A stretch of 32,715 nt of DNA from Terriglobia bacterium (GTDB taxonomy: Bacteria > Acidobacteriota > Terriglobia > Bryobacterales > Bryobacteraceae): positions 1 through 32,715 of the forward strand of contig JAIQFL010000101.1 of the NCBI GenBank assembly GCA_020073365.1, given 5' to 3'. The translations under genes were made by a program, and so were the position numbers. The notes under the pieces were generated by a model that searched no databases, was not told the DNA's origin, and saw only the letters and a program-made list of their open reading frames with translations. Shown in pieces: positions 1-5,903 of the stretch. The number at the start of each line of letters is the position of its first letter. The stretch's first letter is position 1.

Positions 1-2
1 GG

Positions 3-926
3 GGGATTCCTAGCGCGCAACGCCTGATGGGAGTGGTTCCGCAGGCGGGGCACATGGTACACATGCCCGGGCATATCTGGCTGGCGGTAGGCGATTACGA
101 GATGGCGGCCGCGGTGAATGAACGCGCCGCTGAGGTGGACCGGCAGTATTTCGCGGCGACCAACGTGACCGCGGGGTCGTACGGGATGTACTACGCGCAC
201 AACCTGCATTTCATTGCCTACGCGCGCTGGATGCAGGGCCGCGGCGTGGATGGGATCCGTGCCGCGGACGCTCTGGCGGCGGTTCTGCAGCCGATGGCGG
301 AGTCCATGCCGGAAATGGTGGATGGCTTCATGGCGATACCGGTCTTGGGGCGCGTGCGTCTTGGGGATTGGCCCAGGATTCTGCAGCTCCGCCCGCCCAG
401 CGAACGCATGCCCCTAAGTACCGCTACCTTCCGCTATGCACGCGCCCTGGCCCTGGCGGGAAGCGGGGACCGTGCCGGGGCGCTGAGAGAGCAGGCAGCT
501 TTCGAGACGACGCGGGCCAAGGCGCCGGCGGATGCCATGTGGGGAAACAACAAAACAGCCCCGGTGCTGGCGCTGGCGGCTGAAGTCCTGGCGGCGCGCG
601 TGGCGGCGTCGCTGACGGAAGCGTTGCCCCACTGGGAGCACGCCGTAGCGATGCAGGATGCGCTCACCTATGATGAGCCGCCCGCCTGGTATTATCCGGT
701 GCGGGAATCCTGGGGCGCCGCGCTGCTGCGCGCTGGGAAGAGCACGGAGGCCGAAGCGGTATTCCGGGACGGATTGAAACGGTCGCCCCGGAACGGACGG
801 ATCCTCTTCGGATTGATGGAGACCTTGCGGGCACAGGACAAGACCGAGGCGGCCGAGTGGGTGCAGAAGGAATTTGAGGCGAGTTGGGCCAAGGCGGATG
901 TGAAGTTGAAGATCGAGGACATGTGA
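3..926 (+). CDS. TPR-repeat protein, 3' part (5' end outside window)
   Basis: The frame is already open at base 3, before the first ATG at 27, and those codons (GIPSAQRL, then MGVVPQAGHMVHMPGHIW) continue the pattern seen in large tetratricopeptide proteins where a 'GH-hVHMP-HI' block sits mid-protein. The gene therefore runs in from the left and about 308 residues are visible. The visible part is helical and alanine-rich, with TPR-like units such as WGAALLRAGKSTEAEAVFRDG near the C-terminus (split as WGAALLRAGKSTEAE and AVFRDG). No enzymatic motif is seen. Such proteins usually act as scaffolds, and nothing here points to a specific partner. A hairpin terminator follows 27 bp after the stop. 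Confidence 0.8.
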   Translation, partial: GIPSAQRLMGVVPQAGHMVHMPGHIWLAVGDYEMAAAVNERAAEVDRQYFAATNVTAGSYGMYYAHNLHFIAYARWMQGRGVDGIRAADALAAVLQPMAESMPEMVDGFMAIPVLGRVRLGDWPRILQLRPPSERMPLSTATFRYARALALAGSGDRAGALREQAAFETTRAKAPADAMWGNNKTAPVLALAAEVLAARVAASLTEALPHWEHAVAMQDALTYDEPPAWYYPVRESWGAALLRAGKSTEAEAVFRDGLKRSPRNGRILFGLMETLRAQDKTEAAEWVQKEFEASWAKADVKLKIEDM

Positions 927-952
927 GGTGGATCAGCCGATCAGCCCAGTGG

Positions 953-984
953 GACAGACGATCGTTTTTCGTCGTCTGTCTTTT
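953..984 (+). terminator. Hairpin terminator after the TPR gene
   Basis: A perfect 9-bp stem pairs 953-961 (GACAGACGA) with 972-980 (TCGTCTGTC) around a T-rich 10-nt loop and is followed by TTTT at 981-984. It lies 27 bp after the stop at 926, as expected of an intrinsic terminator. A near copy in inverted orientation occurs at 9505-9532. Confidence 0.7.
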
Positions 985-1149
985 CCGGCTCAGCCAATCA
1001 TGGCCGCAGCCGCCTCTTTAAAGTGCCGAAGCGGCTGCACGGCGTTTATCGTAACCTTCTCTCTAGCCGGCGCGGCGGAAGCGCGCGCTCTTTAGCGCGT
1101 CAGGTTGTAAATCAGGCCGAGTTTAGCCGCGCCACCGGCACCTGAGCGT

Positions 1150-1179
1150 TTGGCGGCGTTGCCCTCCACACGGTAGACT
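1150..1179 (+). promoter_or_regulatory. Weak candidate promoter for the pirin gene
   Basis: TTGGCG (1150-1155) and TAGACT (1174-1179) are separated by 18 bp; each matches 4 of 6 consensus bases. The -10 would lie inside the loop of the leader hairpin, so transcription starting here would leave out the left arm. That makes either the promoter or the RNA hairpin interpretation incomplete. Confidence 0.25.
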
Positions 1180-1198
1180 CGTGGTACTGGAGGGCAAC
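1158..1198 (+). promoter_or_regulatory. Perfect inverted repeat enclosing the pirin ribosome-binding site
   Basis: GTTGCCCTCCA (1158-1168) is an exact 11-bp inverted copy of TGGAGGGCAAC (1188-1198). An inner CACG (1169-1172)/CGTG (1180-1183) pair extends it. The right arm contains the Shine-Dalgarno GGAGGG (1189-1194) and ends on the base just before the ATG at 1199. As RNA it would bury the ribosome-binding site; as DNA it would be a long two-fold operator. The arrangement is seen directly; its function is inferred. Confidence 0.6.
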
Positions 1199-2116
1199 AT
1201 GTCCATTCGACCCATCAAACGGCTCGTCAAAGCCAAGCCGACCCTCGAAGGGGCCGGCGTGCACCTGCGCCGCGCGTTCGGCTTCGGCAACACGTCCGAC
1301 TTCGATCCGTTCCTGCTCCTCGACGATTTCCGCAATGACGTCCCGGAGGACTACCTGGCGGGCTTCCCCTGGCACCCGCACCGCGGCATCGAGACCATCA
1401 CCTACGTCCTCGCTGGAACCGTGGAACACGGCGATAGCATGGGGAACCGCGGTGCCATCGCCGCCGGCGACGTCCAGTGGATGACCGCGGGGAGCGGCAT
1501 CATCCACCAGGAAATGCCCAAAGGCGACCAGGCCGGCCGGATGCATGGCTTCCAACTGTGGGCCAATCTTCCCTCCTCGCTCAAAATGACGGCGCCGCGT
1601 TACCAGGAGGTGAAAGCGGCCGACATCCCCGAGATCACCGACGACGACGGCACGCATGTTCGCGTGGTCAGCGGAAACTTCTGGGGGAAGGCCGGTCCCG
1701 TGGACGGCATCGCCGCAGACCCGATGTACCTCGATGTGTCGGTGGCGCCAGGCCGGAGAAAGTCCCTCCCTGTGGAGACCACGCGCCACGCCTTCGCGTA
1801 TGTGTTCGCAGGGAGCGGGAAGTTCTGCAACGCGTCCGGTCCCCTGGCGGTGCCCACCGAAGCGGTCGGATGGGCAGACACCACCCCTCCTACGGCGGCC
1901 GACAACCGCTCGCTGGTGCTGTTTGACCGCGGCGACGAAGTCACGGTACAGGCTGGGGACGACGGGATCCGCTTCCTTCTGGTCTCGGGAAAACCCCTGG
2001 AGGAGCCCGTGGCGTGGTACGGCCCGATCGTGATGAACACGCAGGAGCAGCTCCGGCAGGCGTTCCAGGAGCTTGAGAAGGGGACGTTCCTGAGGACCGA
2101 GGCGCGGGGCACATAG
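1199..2116 (+). CDS. Pirin family protein
   Basis: Predicted 305-residue bicupin of the pirin family, usually cytosolic, metal-binding and either a quercetin-dioxygenase-like enzyme or a redox-sensitive regulator. The N-terminal cupin shows FPWHPHRGIETITYVL with H59 and H61, and GSGIIHQEMP with H103 and E105, the four expected metal ligands. The C-terminal cupin (about 170-290) is also present, and the length is normal for the family. The ATG at 1199 is preferred to the in-frame GTG at 1181 because GGAGGG lies five bases before it and homologues begin at MSIRPIKRL-like sequences. It is monocistronic as far as seen. Its leader forms a strong hairpin over the ribosome-binding site, suggesting translational or operator control. 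The actual substrate cannot be read from sequence. Confidence 0.93.
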   Translation: MSIRPIKRLVKAKPTLEGAGVHLRRAFGFGNTSDFDPFLLLDDFRNDVPEDYLAGFPWHPHRGIETITYVLAGTVEHGDSMGNRGAIAAGDVQWMTAGSGIIHQEMPKGDQAGRMHGFQLWANLPSSLKMTAPRYQEVKAADIPEITDDDGTHVRVVSGNFWGKAGPVDGIAADPMYLDVSVAPGRRKSLPVETTRHAFAYVFAGSGKFCNASGPLAVPTEAVGWADTTPPTAADNRSLVLFDRGDEVTVQAGDDGIRFLLVSGKPLEEPVAWYGPIVMNTQEQLRQAFQELEKGTFLRTEARGT

Positions 2117-2196
2117 ATCGAGGCCTCCGCCGCCAGCGCGTCTCCGCCAGGGCCTAACGTGGTCGGTTCAGCTTCCAAAGCGCGGGGCTTTATTTC

Positions 2197-2233
2197 ACCC
2201 GGATGATATTGATTCCCGTAATATTATCCGGGT
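2197..2233 (+). promoter_or_regulatory. Palindromic operator before the DUF2239 gene
   Basis: ACCCGGATGATATT (2197-2210) and AATATTATCCGGGT (2220-2233) are inverted copies with 13 of 14 bases matching and a 9-bp centre. The palindrome overlaps the putative -35 and abuts the -10, so bound protein would block transcription. No regulator gene is adjacent and I do not recognise the binding family. Confidence 0.6.
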
Positions 2234-2238
2234 AAAAT
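2209..2238 (+). promoter_or_regulatory. Candidate promoter, leaderless DUF2239 transcript
   Basis: TTGATT (2209-2214) and TAAAAT (2233-2238) are 18 bp apart. The -10 ends six bases before the ATG at 2245, so the predicted transcript would begin at or beside the start codon. GAGG at 2240-2243 is too close to the ATG to act as a ribosome-binding site. This supports leaderless translation, but it is inference. Confidence 0.45.
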
Positions 2239-2244
2239 AGAGGC

Positions 2245-2823
2245 ATGGAAGAAGAACCAACCTATACCGCCTTTGTTGGCGAGACGCTGCTCACCTCGGG
2301 CCCACTCCAGGCGCTGCTTCCTCGGGTGAAAGCGGATTACGACCAAGGGGAGACGGCTGCCCTGCTGATATTCGAGGATCAGAGTGGCCGTCAAGTGGAC
2401 TTCGACCTTCGGGGAACGCTGGGGGAGGTCCTGACCCGTGCGCTCCCGGCGACGCCGCGGATCGGACCGGGCCGTCCGAAGCTCGGCGTAATATCACGCG
2501 AGGTCTCGCTGCTTCCCCGGCACTGGGAATGGCTCGAACGCCAGCCTAACGGCGCCTCGGCCGCGTTGCGCAGGCTGGTCGAGGAAGCCAGAAAACGCGA
2601 GCCCGGCAAGCAGCGCCGGCTCCGGGCGGTGGACGCAGCCAGCCGGTTTATGTCGGCCATGGCGGGCAACCTTCCCTACTACGAAGAGGCAACCCGCGCG
2701 CTCTACACCGCCAACCGCCCGCGTCTTGAGGAGCTGATCCTCGACTGGCCCCCTGACATTCGGATGCACGTTCAGCGTCTGGTGGAGGTCGCCTTCCAAC
2801 AAGAGGCCGGCCCAGCGCTCTGA
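2245..2823 (+). CDS. DUF2239 family protein
   Basis: A 192-residue soluble protein of the DUF2239 family, whose function is unknown. The diagnostic block is near the centre: PGRPKLGVISREVSLLPRHW, followed by EWLERQPNGASAALRRLVEEAR. The N-terminal third (YTAFVGETLLTSGPLQAL) and a helical C-terminal third complete the usual length. No signal peptide or membrane segment is present. The only plausible start is the ATG at 2245, which has no proper Shine-Dalgarno but sits immediately after a -10-like TAAAAT. The strong palindrome upstream suggests tight repression. Genes of this family are often found near regulators, but none is adjacent here. The next 200 bp hold no gene on this strand. Confidence 0.88.
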   Translation: MEEEPTYTAFVGETLLTSGPLQALLPRVKADYDQGETAALLIFEDQSGRQVDFDLRGTLGEVLTRALPATPRIGPGRPKLGVISREVSLLPRHWEWLERQPNGASAALRRLVEEARKREPGKQRRLRAVDAASRFMSAMAGNLPYYEEATRALYTANRPRLEELILDWPPDIRMHVQRLVEVAFQQEAGPAL

Positions 2824-2911
2824 GTGCCTCACAAGCCTCATAGAGACAATGGCCGAGTTCCGCGCGAGTTGGCCGTGCAACGCGAATGTGTTGCCAAAAC
2901 TTGCTGGGTGG

Positions 2912-3018
2912 CGAGATTATGAGCCGAGACTTCGGCAATGCGCTCCCCTTGCACCAGGACCTCACCCGGCGCGAGCATCCTGCCGGTCTCCACGTCCGGC
3001 AGGCGGGCGTCAAGCCCC
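2912..3018 (-). pseudogene. Amidohydrolase N-terminal scrap
   Basis: Read on the minus strand, this short stretch gives ARLPDVETGRMLAPGEVLVQ then GERIAEVSAH, which closely resembles the first beta-strands of imidazolonepropionase-like amidohydrolases (the pattern LLDVETG-hhpg-VLVegGRI-eVg). Neither the HxH metal site nor any of the TIM barrel follows, and the flanking codons in this frame look random. I read it as a fragment left by deletion. The match is by eye and only about 35 residues long, so chance similarity is possible. Confidence 0.4.
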
Positions 3019-3031
3019 TTATGGCCTGTGA

Positions 3032-3286
3032 CTACCACAATGGAGACCCGTGGCGGACGGGCCGAGGAGCGTAATAATCGGGGTCCGCGAATTTCTCCTG
3101 AAAAATCCGCTCCCAACGCGCGTTTTCCCGGCAACGAGGGCAAGCGGCGCACTTGCACCGCGAGAGCTTCACGCCGCGGTGCCGTTTCGGGGAATTTGAT
3201 CCGGTCGGATTTGCCGGCTCGGGTCGCATTGCACTGTCCGGCGCCGAAAGGAGCTCAGCGATTGTTTTCGGATCCGACAATTCCAC
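3032..3286 (-). CDS. Small cysteine-rich protein with NARWERIF motif
   Basis: An 84-residue protein whose C-terminal half reads RCKCAACPRC, then RENARWERIFQEKFADPDYY. The four closely spaced cysteines (C-x-C-x2-C-x2-C) could bind one zinc or iron ion, and the block after them is highly charged and aromatic, unlike random sequence. I have an impression of similar short proteins in Solibacter-like genomes but cannot name a family. The GTG at 3286 is chosen because AGGAGAG lies eight bases upstream; a TTG at 3319 would add 11 residues with no such site. It is on the same strand as the small genes at 3519 and 4091. Confidence 0.5.
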   Translation of the reverse strand: MELSDPKTIAELLSAPDSAMRPEPANPTGSNSPKRHRGVKLSRCKCAACPRCRENARWERIFQEKFADPDYYAPRPVRHGSPLW

Positions 3287-3518
3287 CGGCGACTCTCTCC
3301 TGATTAGTGTGGCAAACAAGAAGATTCACCAATTGCTTTCGAGTCCAGTTTGCGTCCATCAGGGAAATCTTACAAGTGGTTTGAGACAGTGACAGCCGGG
3401 AAAGATGCGGGTATTTTGGTACTTCCCACCGTTATGGTACAACGCCAAAAATCACAAGAAAACCGATATGAAATCCCCCAACATAGCCTCGACGGCAACC
3501 CGCCAGAACCGGCGCTGT

Positions 3519-3767
3519 TTAGCGCGTGGCGGTTGCGGTGCGGAGGCCGAATCGGGAACAAAACTCGGCCGTACCGGGCCTGCCATCGGACAGCCAGCAC
3601 TCCACCTCGATGCGGTCTCCCTTTTCCGATACCCAGTGGCCGTTCTCCAGACGTAACTCCATTGTTTCATTCACTCTTCTGACCACAATCCGCATGCGCT
3701 CAAGCCCTGCGGCCAGTAGGATTCCATCGACTAGTCGGCCGCTCGGGTAGCGGAGTATCATCTGCAT
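3519..3767 (-). CDS. Small conserved-looking protein, unknown function
   Basis: An 82-residue soluble protein starting MQMILRYPSGRLVDGILLAA. Its alternating hydrophobic pattern (MRIVVRR, MELRLENGHWV, DRIEVECWL) predicts a small beta-barrel or sheet. There are no cysteine pairs, signal peptide or membrane segments. The ATG at 3767 is preferred to GTG 3776 because GGAGG (plus-strand 3776-3780) lies eight bases upstream. The final eight residues may be an extension. It resembles short acidobacterial hypothetical proteins, but I cannot assign a family or function. Confidence 0.6.
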   Translation of the reverse strand: MQMILRYPSGRLVDGILLAAGLERMRIVVRRVNETMELRLENGHWVSEKGDRIEVECWLSDGRPGTAEFCSRFGLRTATATR

Positions 3768-4090
3768 TTGGCGCACCTCCCCGGTTGTCTCCGGATGGCT
3801 TGATTCTGTACCCTGGTGGTACCAACAACAAGCTAACTTAGGTTATGAATCGCCGTGCTATTACCTGGAGTGTACGGTTCCGTCCCAAAATGTGTTCTCC
3901 CCAGGTAACATCTCCGTCCGTGGGGCAGGATTTCATCCTTGCAGCCGGCTTATGGCTGGCTTCCGCCCCGCGGCCGGCTCCGATCGAAGCCACGACCGTC
4001 AGTGTCAGAACGTGGGAGAGAATTATGGCCGCCGATAAACACGGATCAACACGCTCAGGATACGAGACCGTATTTATGAAAACCGTGCAC
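3768..4090. other. Gene-free stretch
   Basis: I see no convincing gene in these 323 bases. An open frame on the plus strand (3845-4177) is antisense to the small gene at 4091-4273 and has arginine/proline-rich shadow composition. A short imperfect palindrome built on GTACC/GGTAC occurs near 3808-3822, upstream of the small gene at 3767. Its role is unknown. Confidence 0.4.
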
Positions 4091-4273
4091 CTAAGCCCCA
4101 GCCGGCTGCTTGAAGAAGAACGTGTATTGATCGAATGCCTGGTCATTGGCGTCTACCATCTGCTGATGGCTGACTGAGACCATCTCCCATCCCTCCTGGC
4201 CTAAAGAGTCCAGCGTGCTCTGAATGGTGTCAAGGTCTTGATCGGACCTGAATATCGTGTAAACCCATTTCAT
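4091..4273 (-). CDS. DUF4177-like small protein
   Basis: A 60-residue protein: MKWVYTIFRSDQDLDTIQST, then LDSLGQEGWEMVSVS and a short tail ending FDQYTFFFKQPAGA. The pattern MKWeYkv..., LN-LG-eGWElVsv, ...hhLkr is typical of the DUF4177 group of tiny beta-alpha-beta proteins of unknown function. Length and motif order agree with the family. No strong Shine-Dalgarno precedes the ATG at 4273. It is probably a stand-alone cytosolic protein. Confidence 0.68.
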   Translation of the reverse strand: MKWVYTIFRSDQDLDTIQSTLDSLGQEGWEMVSVSHQQMVDANDQAFDQYTFFFKQPAGA

Positions 4274-4466
4274 ACGCCATCATCATGGCAGACCGGGCCC
4301 GATGGGAGCAAGGCGGGAGGGCGAGCGCATCCGCATCCCCTCGCATCGCATTGGTCCAGGCTGTGTCCCGGCCCCTGCCGCCCCCACAGTTAACCTTCGT
4401 TCTCATCGCATCACCGTCGGAATACTGCTAGATTCAGGCCACTTATTTATGAGTTCGCTCCCCTGA

Positions 4467-5010
4467 AGAGAAACATGCGCACCCTGGTTGTTCTTCGGTC
4501 TCGGCATCTTCCTGATTCGCTGGCACCATCTGGTTATCGATGATCTGCTGGACGTGGAAAGGTGGTCGCTGATCCTGTTTCCGCACAGCCTGGCCAGCCA
4601 GTACCGCTTCATGGGCATCGCGATCCTCGCGCTCCTTCCCGCCTCCGGCCTCTGCTTCATCACGGGATGGGGACTGAGGCGCAGAGCCGCGTGGGCTCGC
4701 TGGACCGGCCTGTTTCCCTGCGTGTACCTCCTCGTTGGGTATCCCTGGCTGACCATCTTCGGCGCCCTGGGGCTGTACCTGCTCTGGAAGCAGCCTGTCG
4801 ACAGCGGGACCCGCCCAATCGATTTTTGGAATCCACAAAGGCATCCATATGGTTCGCCATCGTCGCCATTCCCGGCTGGGCCGTGGCGAGGCACGGCATC
4901 ATAGTATTTGAATCATATTCGCGCCGGATCGGCTTGCCGAAGCTGGACACGGACCACACCGCGATACTGGTCTTGTTCCTGCTCATCTGGATCCACATCC
5001 GGCTGCCACG
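4467..5010 (+). pseudogene. Frameshifted membrane protein gene
   Basis: One frame (from about 4467) encodes a hydrophobic protein with segments FFGLGIFLI, FMGIAILALLPASGLCFITG and GYPWLTIFGALGLYLLWK. It turns nonsensical after TRPIDFW. In another frame the protein resumes as ASIWFAIVAIPGWAVARHG and ends with TAILVLFLLIWIHIRL. Adding one T to the T5 run at 4823-4827 would join the frames cleanly. No good start codon exists: TTG 4488 is the only in-frame candidate, so the 5' end is also damaged. After about 5010 the sequence changes abruptly into a TPR protein. The family is not recognised. A base-calling error at the T run is possible, but the missing start favours a real pseudogene. Confidence 0.55.
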
Positions 5011-5733
5011 ATCGGGCGCTCGTCCTGGTCACCGACTGCGTTCGATTGTTGGAGCTTCGCGGGGCCATGGGTCTGGCCACGCAATTCCGGCTGTGTCTGG
5101 CCGATATCCTTCGTGCGGAAGGCCGTCCCGCCGAGGCTGCGTGTGTAGTCCCTGATTTGGAACGAGTGAGTCGCGATCTCCGAAAAGACTATGTCCGGCA
5201 GCGCGGAACGATTCGGCAGAAAGCTGGGCGATGGGCGGAAGCTCTGGAGGACGCTTCGGAAGCGCTGCGCCTCACCCTCGAAGATACGCCCGGCGATGAG
5301 TTGTCGATCGCCCTCGCCCAGAGTGCCCTGGCGGAAGCATATCTGGATGCCGGGCGCCTGCCGGAGGCCGAGGCGACGGCCCACCAGGCTTATCAGGCCC
5401 TGACCGCCATAGGCCATCCCGAGCGGGCTGCCACTTGCATCACCCTGGCCCTCATCGGCTGCCAAACCAAGCAATCCGTTGGCGCTTACTTCGAGGAAGC
5501 GCTGCGGGTTTGGGCAGAAGCGCCACGCCGCCAAGGCGCGATTCCTCGAATCCACCGCTGAGCGCCTCGAAAAAGCCGGTCTCCCGGATGAGGCGGCCCG
5601 CTGCCGCGCTGCCGCCGAGTCCCACTGGCGAGGACTGGGCCAGTGTGACCGCGCCCGCACCCGGAGCGCTGTCGCCGCGCGCCTTGAGAAGCGCGAATTG
5701 ACCCGGAGTGAGCACTCCATGCCGGTCACTTAA
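5011..5733 (+). pseudogene. TPR protein fragment, N-terminus missing and frameshifted
   Basis: From about 5011 the frame reads as a helical repeat protein with TPR-like units (for example QFRLCLADILRAEGRPAEAA, QKAGRWAEALEDASEALRLT, LAEAYLDAGRLPEAEATAHQ). It looks like the C-terminal repeat region of a larger signalling or regulatory protein, but no N-terminal domain or start precedes it. Near 5510-5535 the sense shifts to another frame, continuing RHAAKARFLESTAERLEKAG, then LPDEAARCRAAAESHW, to the stop at 5733. The lost 5' end plus an internal frameshift support a pseudogene that fused to the preceding membrane-protein remnant. Confidence 0.55.
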
Positions 5734-5863
5734 CCGAATCGGAGCAGAGCGGATCGGATGTGGACGCCGATGCACCCGGCAACGCACGAACTGCCGCGAA
5801 CGCGAGGGCTACAAATGGTCGCCGACGGCTGCATCGTGGGACACGTCCGCTTTTACCGATGCC

Positions 5864-5884
5864 TCCCGCCACCCCAGGGCGGGA
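5864..5884 (-). terminator. Hairpin just downstream of the M16 protease gene
   Basis: TCCCGCC (5864-5870) pairs with GGCGGGA (5878-5884) across a 7-nt loop, 19 bp past the stop codon of the minus-strand protease gene. No T-run follows, so it is a weak intrinsic terminator or an mRNA-end stabiliser. Confidence 0.35.
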
Positions 5885-5903
5885 CCAGTTTGCTTTCTCC
5901 AGC

